Positions 36,404 through 44,408 are shown, numbered from the stretch's first letter. The stretch: 64,000 bases of DNA from an uncultured Eubacteriales bacterium (GCA_900545815.1 URAM01000001.1:153725-217724); one strand, 5' to 3'. Numbers and translations: made by a program. Notes: generated from the sequence alone by a model not told the origin.

Positions 36404-37255
36404 TCATCTTTTCTTGCCATTGAAAACCACCGGCACCCCCATGAGCAGGCATTCCGCAGCCACGCCCACCCACAGCCAGCGTCCGCCGGTCAAGGCGATA
36501 CCGGGAAAATAGCGGGTCACCCCAGCGCCCAGTGCCAAGCTCACCAAGGTCAGGCCGCCCAGCGCCGCCAGGACCACCAGCAGCGCCACGTTGAACCCGT
36601 CCATCCGGAAGGCAGTATAGCTGCTCCGCCCGGGCAGGCCGTAGCCGCGGCTGCGCATGGAGTTGGCGGTGTCCGCCGCCTGCTCCAACGCCAGGGACAG
36701 AAAGGCAGCCAGTTGGGTGGACGCACAGCTGATTTTCTGCGTCAGGGTGGCGCACTGCTCCACCCCCAGGCCAAGGCTGCTGCGGGTCTGGGACAGGGTG
36801 CGCAGCTGGCGGGAAAATTCCGGCACAAGCCGTAAGATCATGCAGAACAGCAGCGCCAGGGTGGGCGTGAACCGGCCAAACAGGTGCATCAGCTTTTCGC
36901 CGGTCATGACCTGGTGGAAGCAGTCAAACCAAGTCACCACACTGCCGAACAGCACCGCAGCGCTGCCGCCCCAGGCCAACGATTCCAAGGTGAACGTCCG
37001 TCCGCCCAGGTAGGTGAACAATACCGTCTCTCCCGCCGGATTCAGCAGGGCATTGCCCAGGGCGATGAGGAGCATCAATCCCACCAGCGTCCGCCAGCCC
37101 AGAGACGCTTTCCCGCCCAAAGCGGCCAGGGACAGCCCCGCCCACAGGCCGGAGACGGCCAAAAAGGCCGGATGGAGCTGGAGCATCGTGATGAGGAACA
37201 CCAGGACGAAGAAAACCAGATTCACCGCCGGATGCAGTTGAGAAAAGCGCCGCAT
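36404..37255 (-). CDS. ecfT: Energy-coupling factor transporter transmembrane protein (EcfT/CbiQ family)
   Basis: Scaffold membrane subunit of an ECF vitamin or metal importer. About 283 residues from ATG 37255 (AGGAGG 8 bases upstream); the frame continues far upstream without meaning. Several transmembrane helices, and the family coupling motif ANSMRSRGYG near residue 205, which docks the ATPases. No EcfA ATPase or S subunit is encoded nearby, so it stands alone between two operons. Substrate unknown. Confidence 0.8.
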   Translation of the reverse strand: MRRFSQLHPAVNLVFFVLVFLITMLQLHPAFLAVSGLWAGLSLAALGGKASLGWRTLVGLMLLIALGNALLNPAGETVLFTYLGGRTFTLESLAWGGSAAVLFGSVVTWFDCFHQVMTGEKLMHLFGRFTPTLALLFCMILRLVPEFSRQLRTLSQTRSSLGLGVEQCATLTQKISCASTQLAAFLSLALEQAADTANSMRSRGYGLPGRSSYTAFRMDGFNVALLVVLAALGGLTLVSLALGAGVTRYFPGIALTGGRWLWVGVAAECLLMGVPVVFNGKKR

Positions 37256-37306
37256 CTCCTCACCCTCCTTTCCTCCGCCGTGCTGGCGGGTCTGCGTTCT
37301 GACGTT

Positions 37307-37335
37307 ATCATAGCAGAGTCGGAGCGTCCCGTCAA
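37307..37335 (-). promoter_or_regulatory. ecfT promoter
   Basis: TTGACG, 17-base spacer, TATGAT on the minus strand, about 50 bases upstream of the ecfT start. Confidence 0.7.
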
Positions 37336-37394
37336 TTTTTTGCGAAAAGAGCTGGGAAATCGGCCAACAAACCGGAGATTTTCGAGCTGTTTTC

Positions 37395-37423
37395 TTGCAT
37401 CCGCTGGCATTTTCGTGTATCCT
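37395..37423 (+). promoter_or_regulatory. Promoter of the GTPase-NYN / GIY-YIG operon
   Basis: TTGCAT, 17-base spacer, TATCCT, giving a leader of roughly 30 bases before the ATG at 37463. No attenuator or leader peptide of the tetM kind was seen. Confidence 0.55.
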
Positions 37424-37462
37424 AAAGGGGAAAATAACCCGATCAATGGGATGGGATACGAT

Positions 37463-40081
37463 ATGAAAGAACAAAACAGACAACTGGTCGTGGGCATCCT
37501 CGCCCATGTGGACGCCGGCAAGACCACCCTCTCCGAAGGGCTGCTCTACCTGTGCGGCGGCATCAAAGAGATGGGTCGGGTGGATCACGGCACCGCTTTT
37601 TTGGACACCTTTGCCCTGGAGCGGGAGCGTGGCATCACCATCTTCTCCAAGCAGGCCGTCCTCCCTCTGCCTACCAAGGTCATCACCCTGCTGGACACCC
37701 CCGGTCATGTGGATTTCTCCGCCGAGATGGAACGCACCCTACAAGTGCTGGACTACGCCATCCTGGTCATCAGCGCCACCGATGGCGTCCAAGGGCACAC
37801 GGCCACCCTGTGGGAGCTGCTGCGGCAATACCACATCCCCACCTTCCTCTTTGTGAACAAAACCGACCTGAACGGCCTGGGGCGGGAGGCGGTGCTGGAC
37901 GAGCTGAAATCTCTGCTGGGAGACGGCTGCGTAGACTTCTCTCCCGACCAGGCGGGGGACGCCTTCCAGGAGCAGGTAGCCATGTGCGATGAGACGCTTT
38001 TGAACCAGTTTTTGGACAGCGGACACATCCAGGAGAACGCCCTCGCCGCCGCCATCGCCAAGGAGGCGGTATTCCCCTGCTACTTCGGCTCTGCTCTGAA
38101 GCTGGAAGGGGTGTCGGAGTTTTTGGACGGGCTGGAACGGTACACCCAGGTGCCGGACTACCCCCAATCCTTCCGCGCCAAGGTGTTCAAGATCTCCCAC
38201 GATGAACAGGGCACCCGCCTGACCTGGCTCAAGCTCACCGGCGGCACCCTGGCGGTCAAAACCACCCTCTCCGGCCACTCGGACACCGAGGACGCCTGGT
38301 CGGAGAAGATCGACCAGATACGCATCTACTCCGGCGCCAAATTCACCGCCGCCCAGCAGGTCACCGCCGGAACGGTCTGCGCCGTCACCGGTCTCACCCA
38401 CACCCTGCCCGGGGATGGCCTGGGTGATGAACCGGACGCGGAAAAGCCCCTCTTAGAGCCAGTTCTCACCTATCAGATGCTGCTGCCTGAGGGCACCGAT
38501 GTGTACGGGGCGTTCTTGCAGCTGAAAACGCTGATGGAGGAGGATCCCCAGCTCCACATCATCTGGAACCAGACCTTGCAGGAAATCCACATCCAGCTTA
38601 TGGGTGAGATTCAGTTGGAGATCATGAAACGGGTCATCGCCGACCGATTCGGGTTGGAGGTCAGCTTCAGCTCGGGCAACATCTTATATAAGGAGACCAT
38701 CGCCGCACCGGTGGAGGGCGTAGGGCACTTTGAGCCCCTGCGCCACTACGCCGAGGTACACCTGCTGCTGGAACCGCTGCCCCGGGGCAGCGGGCTGGTC
38801 TTTGGCAGCCTGTGCAGTCAGGACGTGCTGGATTTGAACTGGCAGCGCCTCATCCTCACCCACCTGATGGAGAAAGAGCATATCGGTGTGCTCACTGGCT
38901 CCCCCATCACTGATATGCGCATCCGCATCCTCACCGGCCGCGCCCACATCAAGCACACCGAGGGCGGCGACTTCCGCCAGGCCACCTATCGTGCCGTCCG
39001 GCACGGCCTGCGCCGAGCCCAGAGCATCCTGCTGGAACCCTGGTACGCCTTCCGGCTGGAACTGCCGGCAGAGTATGTGGGACGTGCCATTGCGGACATC
39101 CAGCGGATGTCCGGCACCTTCGAGGGGCCGGAACAGGTGGGCGAACGCGCCATTTTGACCGGCACTGCGCCGGTGGCCACCATGCGGAGCTATCCGGTGG
39201 AGGTGGCCGCCTACACCAAGGGACACGGACGGCTGTTCCTGCGGGTGCAGGACTATCAGCCCTGCCACAACCCCGATGAGGTCATCGCCGCCATAGGCTA
39301 CGATCCGGACGGGGACTTGGACAACACGGCGGACTCGGTGTTCTGCACCCACGGGGGCACAGACATCGTGGACTGGGACAAGGTGGAACAGCATATGCAC
39401 TTGGAATACGCCTGGCATCCGGAGGTGGTCGAGACAGAAGAAGACCACCCCCAACGCCGGAAGCGTTCCGATGTGGATGGGGCGGTCTTGGATAAAGAAT
39501 TACTGGAGATTTTTGAGCGCACCTATGGTACCGTAAAGCCCAAGGACTTCCAGCCCGCCAAGGCGCCCCGCCGGCCGAAAGAGATGAAGTCGGTGACCCT
39601 GAAGGAGTTCTCCAAGGTGGAGGAGTACCTGCTGGTGGACGGCTACAACATCATCTTCGCCTGGGACGACCTGAAAGAATTGTCCAAATCCAGCCTGGAC
39701 GCCGCCCGAGAGCGGCTCATCCATATGCTGAGCAACTATCAGGGGTATCACAAATGTCATGTCATCGTGGTCTTTGACGCCTACAAGGTCAAGGGCGGCT
39801 CTCGGCACACAGAGCGGCACCACAACGTGGACGTGGTATACACCCAGGAGGCGGAGACAGCGGACACCTACATTGAAAAAGCGTCCTACCAGCTGGGCAA
39901 GAAATATCGGGTGCGGGTGGCCACCTCCGACCACACGGTGCAAATGATCATCCTGGGCAACCACGCCACCCGCATCTCCGCCAGTGCCTTCCGAACGGAG
40001 GTGGACGCGGTGAATGAGGAGATCGACCGGATGCTGGAGCACTACCGCACCCCTGACCAGCCTCTGCCCTTCCGGAAATGA
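37463..40081 (+). CDS. TetM-like translational GTPase fused to a YacP/Rae1-type NYN nuclease domain
   Basis: 872 residues, one unbroken frame. Residues 1-640 follow the EF-G/ribosome-protection architecture: G1 AHVDAGKTT (14-22), switch I RERGITI, G3 DTPGH (78-82), G4 NKTD (132-135), then domains II-V. The domain IV tip that carries YSPVS in TetM reads GRAHIKHTEGGDF here (near 495), so drug protection is doubtful. After a charged linker, residues about 715-872 are a YacP-like NYN domain: LLVDGYNII (D726), VVFDAY (D772), ETADTYIE (D801), ATSDHTVQ (D823), the full acidic set. Start ATG 37463; 37451 also possible. The next gene overlaps it by 4 bases. Predicted to act on the ribosome and cut RNA there; this is inference. 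Confidence 0.85.
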   Translation: MKEQNRQLVVGILAHVDAGKTTLSEGLLYLCGGIKEMGRVDHGTAFLDTFALERERGITIFSKQAVLPLPTKVITLLDTPGHVDFSAEMERTLQVLDYAILVISATDGVQGHTATLWELLRQYHIPTFLFVNKTDLNGLGREAVLDELKSLLGDGCVDFSPDQAGDAFQEQVAMCDETLLNQFLDSGHIQENALAAAIAKEAVFPCYFGSALKLEGVSEFLDGLERYTQVPDYPQSFRAKVFKISHDEQGTRLTWLKLTGGTLAVKTTLSGHSDTEDAWSEKIDQIRIYSGAKFTAAQQVTAGTVCAVTGLTHTLPGDGLGDEPDAEKPLLEPVLTYQMLLPEGTDVYGAFLQLKTLMEEDPQLHIIWNQTLQEIHIQLMGEIQLEIMKRVIADRFGLEVSFSSGNILYKETIAAPVEGVGHFEPLRHYAEVHLLLEPLPRGSGLVFGSLCSQDVLDLNWQRLILTHLMEKEHIGVLTGSPITDMRIRILTGRAHIKHTEGGDFRQATYRAVRHGLRRAQSILLEPWYAFRLELPAEYVGRAIADIQRMSGTFEGPEQVGERAILTGTAPVATMRSYPVEVAAYTKGHGRLFLRVQDYQPCHNPDEVIAAIGYDPDGDLDNTADSVFCTHGGTDIVDWDKVEQHMHLEYAWHPEVVETEEDHPQRRKRSDVDGAVLDKELLEIFERTYGTVKPKDFQPAKAPRRPKEMKSVTLKEFSKVEEYLLVDGYNIIFAWDDLKELSKSSLDAARERLIHMLSNYQGYHKCHVIVVFDAYKVKGGSRHTERHHNVDVVYTQEAETADTYIEKASYQLGKKYRVRVATSDHTVQMIILGNHATRISASAFRTEVDAVNEEIDRMLEHYRTPDQPLPFRK

Positions 40082-40341
40082 GCAATTATACCTACATCGT
40101 GCGCTGCGCCGACGGCACCTTTTACACCGGTTGGACCACCTGCCTGGAACGGCGGCTGGCCGCCCACAACCTAGGCGATGGGGCGAAATATACCCGTGCC
40201 CGTCGGCCGGTGACCCTGTATTACTACGAGACTTGGGAAACCAAGTCGGAGGCCATGCATCGGGAGTGGGAGATCAAACAGCTGAGCCACCAGGAGAAGG
40301 CGGCCTTAGGCGTGGGTTTCACGGCCGGCCGGAAAGACTGA
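40078..40341 (+). CDS. GIY-YIG domain protein, UPF0213 (YhbQ/YazA) family
   Basis: 87 residues, a minimal GIY-YIG nuclease fold: YTYIVRCADGTFYTGWT carries the two tyrosine motifs, followed by the conserved arginine in LERRLAAHN, YTRARRP and a glutamate in SEAMHREWEIKQL. ATGA overlap (40078-40081) with the GTPase-NYN gene implies coupled translation. The family has structure-specific nuclease activity in some members, but cellular role is poorly known. Its 3' end overlaps the convergent regulator gene by 23 bases. Confidence 0.92.
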   Translation: MSNYTYIVRCADGTFYTGWTTCLERRLAAHNLGDGAKYTRARRPVTLYYYETWETKSEAMHREWEIKQLSHQEKAALGVGFTAGRKD

Positions 40342-41008
40342 TTGGCGGGCGCAGGAGGGCGAAGTGGTTCCTCCGAAACCGGATGCGCCCCTCGTCTCGG
40401 AGCTGGCACAGCTCTTGAGACATGGCACTGCGGTTGACGGACAGATAGTCCGCCAGCTGCTGGCGGTTGAAGGGGATGTCAAATTCCGAACGTCCTTGCC
40501 GCAAGGACTCCTCCGACAGGTAGGACAGCAGCTTTTCCCGGGTGGTACGCTGGGTCAGATGGGTCAGCTTAGCATTGAGCTGTAGATTTTTCTGGGTGAC
40601 GACTTGCAATAAATTGCGCAGTATCTGGCCAGAGAGCTTGTCTGGCTCCGCCGTGGGGGCGAGGAATTCCCCCATGTGGAAAAAGAGAACCACCGCTCCC
40701 TCATCGGTCATCACGCTAACCCCAAGCACCTGATGGGCGGCGATGGCGTAGCTCTCGGCAAACAGCTCACTGGGCTGGATTCTTGCCAGAATGTTCCGGT
40801 TGCCCCAAAAATCCTCTTTCATCACCGTCACGCTCCCCTCCACCACCAGGCCAAACCGTTCGATGGTCTCTCCGGCGTGGAGGAGGTATTCCTTTCGATG
40901 ATACCTCCGGCACACTGGTGGATGCCGCTGGAGCAGTTGTTCCAGATCTTCGGGCGTCAGCCCGTGAAAGAGCGCAGAGCGCAACATAATGGGGATATAT
41001 TGGTTCAT
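40319..41008 (-). CDS. Crp/Fnr family transcriptional regulator
   Basis: About 229 residues from ATG 41008 (GGAGG upstream). Cyclic-nucleotide-binding-like beta barrel (about 1-120: LLHAGETIERFGLVVEGSV), long dimerisation helix, and a C-terminal winged helix (FNRQQLADYLSVNRSAMSQEL near 180). Only one cysteine is in the N-terminal part, so an FNR-type iron-sulfur cluster is not expected. Divergent from the MBL gene with a 93-base shared control region, which makes that gene a likely target. Effector unknown. Confidence 0.9.
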   Translation of the reverse strand: MNQYIPIMLRSALFHGLTPEDLEQLLQRHPPVCRRYHRKEYLLHAGETIERFGLVVEGSVTVMKEDFWGNRNILARIQPSELFAESYAIAAHQVLGVSVMTDEGAVVLFFHMGEFLAPTAEPDKLSGQILRNLLQVVTQKNLQLNAKLTHLTQRTTREKLLSYLSEESLRQGRSEFDIPFNRQQLADYLSVNRSAMSQELCQLRDEGRIRFRRNHFALLRPPISLSGRP

Positions 41009-41048
41009 AAGCCCTCCATTCCATCGGATTTCCAACTCAGTTTTCTCT

Positions 41049-41077
41049 ATTCTATCCGCTCACGCGAAAAAAAGCAA
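41049..41077 (-). promoter_or_regulatory. Promoter of the Crp/Fnr-type regulator
   Basis: TTGCTT, 17-base spacer, TAGAAT on the minus strand. No clear TTGAT-N4-ATCAA or TGTGA-N6-TCACA palindrome is seen in the shared intergenic region. Confidence 0.5.
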
Positions 41078-41101
41078 CCCACTTGGGAGAAAGGCAACGT
41101 C

Positions 41102-41908
41102 ATGAAGCTGACTGTGTTGACGGACAACCATACTTTTATCGACCAGTACTTCCTGGGCGAACCCGCCCTCTGTTTCCTCATAGAGACGGACGGGCGCAAA
41201 CTTTTGCTGGACACTGGCTACTCCAATGTGTGCCTGCGCAACAGCCAGGCCATGGGCATCGACCTTGCCCAAGTAGACACCATCGTTCTCTCCCACGGCC
41301 ACAATGATCACACCGGCGGCCTAGTGCCCCTTCGGGACGCCGGCCTGTTGGCCGGCAAGACGGTGCTGGCTCACCCCCTCTGCATCCAGCCCAAACGGCT
41401 GGATGGTCAGGACATCGGCTGTCCGTTTTCCGCAAGGGAACTGGCACAGTCCTGCAATCTTCACCTATCCACCGAACCGGTGGAACTGACCCCGCACCTG
41501 ACCTATCTGGGCGAGATCCCCACCACGCAAGTCTTTGAACCACGGACACCCATCGGCGAAACCTGGGACGGCACCGCCTGGAAGCCAGACCTACTATTGG
41601 ACGACTCCGCCTTAGTCTACCACACGGCGGACGGCCTCTATATCCTCACCGGCTGCTCCCACAGCGGCATCTGCAACATCATCGCCTACGCCAAGACCCT
41701 CTTCCCCGGCCAACCGGTGCTGGGCATCATCGGCGGGTTCCACCTGTTCCACTGCGACCAGCGCCTGCGGGACACCATCGCCTACTTCCAGGCCCAGAAC
41801 CTCCAGCACCTCTACCCCTGCCACTGCGTCTCCTTCCGCGCCAAGGCGGAGATGCATCGGGTCATCCCCATCCACGAGGTGGGCGTGGGGTTACAGCTGA
41901 ATTGGTAA
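41102..41908 (+). CDS. MBL-fold metallohydrolase
   Basis: 268 residues. Metallo-beta-lactamase fold with zinc motif SHGHNDHTGGL near residue 65 (HxHxDH-like), GCSHSG near 183 and IGGFHL near 205, the arrangement of the group related to methanopterin-pathway enzyme MJ0301. GGAGAAAGG precedes ATG 41102; the frame is open further upstream over the regulator gene but that is shadow. Divergent from a Crp/Fnr-type regulator. Substrate unknown; not expected to be a lactamase. Confidence 0.88.
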   Translation: MKLTVLTDNHTFIDQYFLGEPALCFLIETDGRKLLLDTGYSNVCLRNSQAMGIDLAQVDTIVLSHGHNDHTGGLVPLRDAGLLAGKTVLAHPLCIQPKRLDGQDIGCPFSARELAQSCNLHLSTEPVELTPHLTYLGEIPTTQVFEPRTPIGETWDGTAWKPDLLLDDSALVYHTADGLYILTGCSHSGICNIIAYAKTLFPGQPVLGIIGGFHLFHCDQRLRDTIAYFQAQNLQHLYPCHCVSFRAKAEMHRVIPIHEVGVGLQLNW

Positions 41909-41910
41909 CA

Positions 41911-41940
41911 AAAAAGTCAGGTTTTTCAACCTGACTTTTT
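41911..41940. terminator. Bidirectional terminator between MBL and ADP-ribosylglycohydrolase genes
   Basis: 13-bp A/T-ended stem (41911-41923 with 41928-41940) and a TTTC loop; poly-T on both strands. Confidence 0.9.
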
Positions 41941-41948
41941 CTCATGCG

Positions 41949-42785
41949 TTACGCTAAAAATTCGTTGGCTCTGCGCACCACCGCCTGCAGATCCGGCGTC
42001 AGCTTTGCCCACGCCCGTTCCTCCAAATCCGTCGGGATGGGGTAGCAGGCTTCGGCCAGGCTGCCGGCCATGGCGGCCAAGGTATCGGCATCGCCGCCGA
42101 TGGAGAGGGCGTTTTTCAGGGTGTCGGCAAAGTCCTCCGCCTCCAAAAAGGCGTTGATGGCCTGGGGCACCGACTTCTGACAGCTCACCTCAAAGTGGTA
42201 GCTGGGCCGAATTTCATCCAGGGTGAAGTTGAGGTCGTACATTTGGGACAGGTACTCCCGCACGTCCGCCTTGGACTTGCCGCTCCGGAGCAGGTAGATG
42301 CCCGCCGCGATGGCCTGAGCACCCTTGATGCCCTCCGGGTGGTTGTGGGTCACTTCCGCGGAGAGCTTGCCCAACAGCAGCGCCTCCTCCAGAGACTGCG
42401 CCGCCCAACCAGCGAAGGACGCCCGCATGGCGGAGCCGTTGCCCCAGCTGTTGTAGGGCTCGTACACCTGCCGCTCATAGGCTTCGACATACCAGCGGAG
42501 GAAGGTGTTTCCATATCCGGCGTCCGGATAGCGGTGAGCAAATTCGCAGATGCTCTTGACGATCTCCAGACGAAATGCATTCTGGGCGCTCTCATCCTGC
42601 ATCAGCTTGGTGCGGTCTACCTGCTCGAACCCGTTCATCATCCCCTCGGCTACGGCCAAGGTGAGCACAGAGTCATCCGTAAAAAAATCCCGCTGGGTGA
42701 CCAGCGCAGCGGGACGCTGCTTGAACCCCCGGAATTCGTACCAGGAGCCGGAAATATCGCCGATGACGGCGCCTAACAAGCGCAT
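41949..42785 (-). CDS. ADP-ribosylglycohydrolase family protein
   Basis: 278 residues of the DraG/ARH fold. Dinuclear Mg2+ ligands are in FTDDSVLTLAV near residue 38 and in SIGGDADTLAAMAG near residue 230. Removes ADP-ribose from proteins or other acceptors, or hydrolyses related compounds; the target cannot be seen. Last gene of a unit with the DivIVA-like and fumarase-beta-like genes, 19 bases after the latter. No ADP-ribosyltransferase partner is recognisable in the window. Confidence 0.9.
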   Translation of the reverse strand: MRLLGAVIGDISGSWYEFRGFKQRPAALVTQRDFFTDDSVLTLAVAEGMMNGFEQVDRTKLMQDESAQNAFRLEIVKSICEFAHRYPDAGYGNTFLRWYVEAYERQVYEPYNSWGNGSAMRASFAGWAAQSLEEALLLGKLSAEVTHNHPEGIKGAQAIAAGIYLLRSGKSKADVREYLSQMYDLNFTLDEIRPSYHFEVSCQKSVPQAINAFLEAEDFADTLKNALSIGGDADTLAAMAGSLAEACYPIPTDLEERAWAKLTPDLQAVVRRANEFLA

Positions 42786-42804
42786 CTTACATCCTCCCTT
42801 TCAT

Positions 42805-43362
42805 TCAAATAACCTGATATAATTTGCGGCCGCTCTCGTAGAGATTGCCCCCATGGCAGTCCATGGCCACAGTCAGGGGCAGCTCCTCCACTTGGAACCG
42901 CTTGATGGATTCACAGCCCAGCTCATCAAAGGCGATGACGTCCGCCACATGGATACACCGGGCGATGAGCGCTCCGGCGCCGCCCACGGCGGCGAAGAAG
43001 CAGCTGTGGTTGCGGATGAGGGCCTGAGCCACGTCCTGGCTCATCTGCCCCTTGCCGATGATGGCCGCTAGACCCAAGTCCAGCAGCCGTGGAGCAAAGG
43101 CGTTCATCCGACTGGCGGTAGTGGGGCCGCAGGCGCCCATGGGCAGCCCTTGCTGGGCGGGCGTGGGGCCGGCATAGTAGATGACAGCGTCCTTCAGGGG
43201 GAAGGGCAGCGCTTTGCCCTCGTCCAACAGGGTGAACAAACGTTTGTGAGCGGCGTCTCGTGCCGTGTAAATGGTGCCGGTCAGCAGTACCCGATCGCCA
43301 GCCTGAAGCTGGTCGATGGCGGCACGGAGCTGACTGGTGTGCAGGTGATAGGTCTTATTCAT
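42805..43362 (-). CDS. Fe-S hydro-lyase beta-subunit protein (fumarate hydratase/tartrate dehydratase type)
   Basis: 185 residues matching the beta (C-terminal) domain of class I fumarases and L-tartrate dehydratase: LLTGTIYTARDAAHKRL, IYYAGPTPAQQG, GACGPTTASRMNAFAP, IGKGQMSQDV. The cluster-binding alpha subunit, normally encoded next door, is absent; the upstream neighbour is a DivIVA-like gene whose stop overlaps this start by 8 bases. Enzyme assembly therefore needs an alpha subunit from elsewhere, or this copy has another role. Family call firm, activity inferred. Confidence 0.88.
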   Translation of the reverse strand: MNKTYHLHTSQLRAAIDQLQAGDRVLLTGTIYTARDAAHKRLFTLLDEGKALPFPLKDAVIYYAGPTPAQQGLPMGACGPTTASRMNAFAPRLLDLGLAAIIGKGQMSQDVAQALIRNHSCFFAAVGGAGALIARCIHVADVIAFDELGCESIKRFQVEELPLTVAMDCHGGNLYESGRKLYQVI

Positions 43363-44158
43363 CCTTGGGTTCCTCTGTGGTCTTGGCGGGTGCTTCGGGG
43401 GTCAGGTCGTCCTGCGCCTGGGAATAGGTGGCTTTCAGGGTCATCAGGGCGTCCTTGATGCGTTCGATCTCGGCCACGGAGTTGACCACGATGGAGCGCA
43501 CCACGGCGCCGGTCTCGGCTAGGGCGCTCTGGGTCTTGCTGCGCAGGTCCTGCACTCGCTCCTGTTCCGCTTCCACTTGGTGCTGTGCCTCGGTGGTAGC
43601 GGCAGCGGCAGACTGGTTGGCCTGGGTCACGATGTCCTCTGCCTGCGCACGCGCCTGGGTGAGCTGTTCCTCTGCCGCAGTCTCGGTCTGGCTGCGGAGG
43701 GCGTCTGCCTGAGACTGCGCGCTGGTGGTGATCTCCTCTGCCTTCTGCTTGGCCTGTGCCAAGATCTCACTGGCACGCTGACGGGCTTCCAGTTCGATGT
43801 CGGAGATCTGGCTGCGCAGGCCGGCATAGGCCTCGGCATCTGGGGTCAGGGCTTCCACACGGGAGTGGAGCAGGGTGACCTGTGCCTGGAGGGGCTCCAG
43901 CTTCTTTACACGGGTGAGCAGTGCGTTCTTCTCCTGGAGCAGCTCCTCCACTCGGTTTTGCAAGTTTTCTTCTTGGTTCTTGCTTTCGCTCAGCGCCTGG
44001 CGCAGTTCCTCACGCTCCGCCTGGGCGGCCTCGTACTGGGTGCGGAGTTCATCCAGCTTCTGGTTGTACTCCTTGGTGGTTTCCTCGATATAATTCAAAA
44101 CGTCCTGACGGTTGAACCCGCCAAATCCGGCGCTGCGGAATTGCATATTCTGTTCCAT
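43355..44158 (-). CDS. DivIVA-like coiled-coil protein
   Basis: About 267 residues from ATG 44158 (AGGAGG 7 bases upstream). The N-terminus, FRSAGFGGFNRQDVLNYIEE, matches the DivIVA membrane-binding region; almost all the rest (about 30-250) is Ala/Gln/Glu-rich coiled coil, ending in a Pro/Glu/Lys tail. Family members mark curved membranes and recruit division, growth or sporulation proteins. The coiled coil is longer than in B. subtilis DivIVA. First gene of a unit with fumarase-beta-like and ADP-ribosylglycohydrolase genes. Confidence 0.8.
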   Translation of the reverse strand: MEQNMQFRSAGFGGFNRQDVLNYIEETTKEYNQKLDELRTQYEAAQAEREELRQALSESKNQEENLQNRVEELLQEKNALLTRVKKLEPLQAQVTLLHSRVEALTPDAEAYAGLRSQISDIELEARQRASEILAQAKQKAEEITTSAQSQADALRSQTETAAEEQLTQARAQAEDIVTQANQSAAAATTEAQHQVEAEQERVQDLRSKTQSALAETGAVVRSIVVNSVAEIERIKDALMTLKATYSQAQDDLTPEAPAKTTEEPKDE

Positions 44159-44210
44159 ATCATACCCTCCTATCACATGGTTGGGACTATTCTTCCTTAT
44201 TTGTTGTTTC

Positions 44211-44239
44211 ATTTTAGCACAGCCCTTCCCCTTTGACAA
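44211..44239 (-). promoter_or_regulatory. Promoter of the divIVA-like operon
   Basis: TTGTCA, 17-base spacer, TAAAAT on the minus strand, about 55 bases before the start. Confidence 0.7.
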
Positions 44240-44269
44240 TCTTTTCAGAAAAAAGTTTTCAGTTTCCCC

Positions 44270-44298
44270 TTTACAACCGGTGGAAGACCTGATATAAT
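44270..44298 (+). promoter_or_regulatory. tRNA-Arg promoter
   Basis: TTTACA, 17-base spacer, TATAAT, 29 bases before the tRNA. Confidence 0.8.
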
Positions 44299-44327
44299 AA
44301 CTAGGCTTAACAAGGAAAGCATGGTAT

Positions 44328-44404
44328 GCGCTCGTAGTTCAATTGGATAGAGCGTCAGATTCCGGTTCTGAAGGCTGGGGGTTCGAGTCCCTTCGGGCGT
44401 ACCA
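44328..44404 (+). tRNA. tRNA-Arg, anticodon CCG
   Basis: 77 bases with CCA encoded. Acceptor arms GCGCTCG and CGGGCGT (G-T at 1-72 and one internal), anticodon stem TCAGA/TCTGA around TTCCGGT, anticodon CCG (reads CGG). D-arm AGTTCAATTGGATAGAG and T-loop GTTCGAGTC are typical of tRNA-Arg. Confidence 0.95.
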
Positions 44405-44408
44405 AAAG

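Noticed and set aside
36884..37462. Longer N-terminus of the GTPase-NYN protein
   Set aside because: The frame is open for 193 codons upstream but runs antisense through ecfT, has no family sequence and precedes the promoter at 37395.
37463..39400. Tetracycline-resistance gene of the tetM/tetO type
   Set aside because: The architecture fits, but the domain IV loop that displaces the drug is not conserved, there is a nuclease domain attached, no tetM-style leader attenuator is present and the surroundings are ordinary chromosome.
40078..40341. Homing endonuclease
   Set aside because: The GIY-YIG protein is a minimal UPF0213 member without DNA-recognition domain, intron or intein context.
44328..44404. 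tRNA-Arg as an integration site with att duplication
   Set aside because: No second copy of the tRNA 3' end and no integrase were found nearby.
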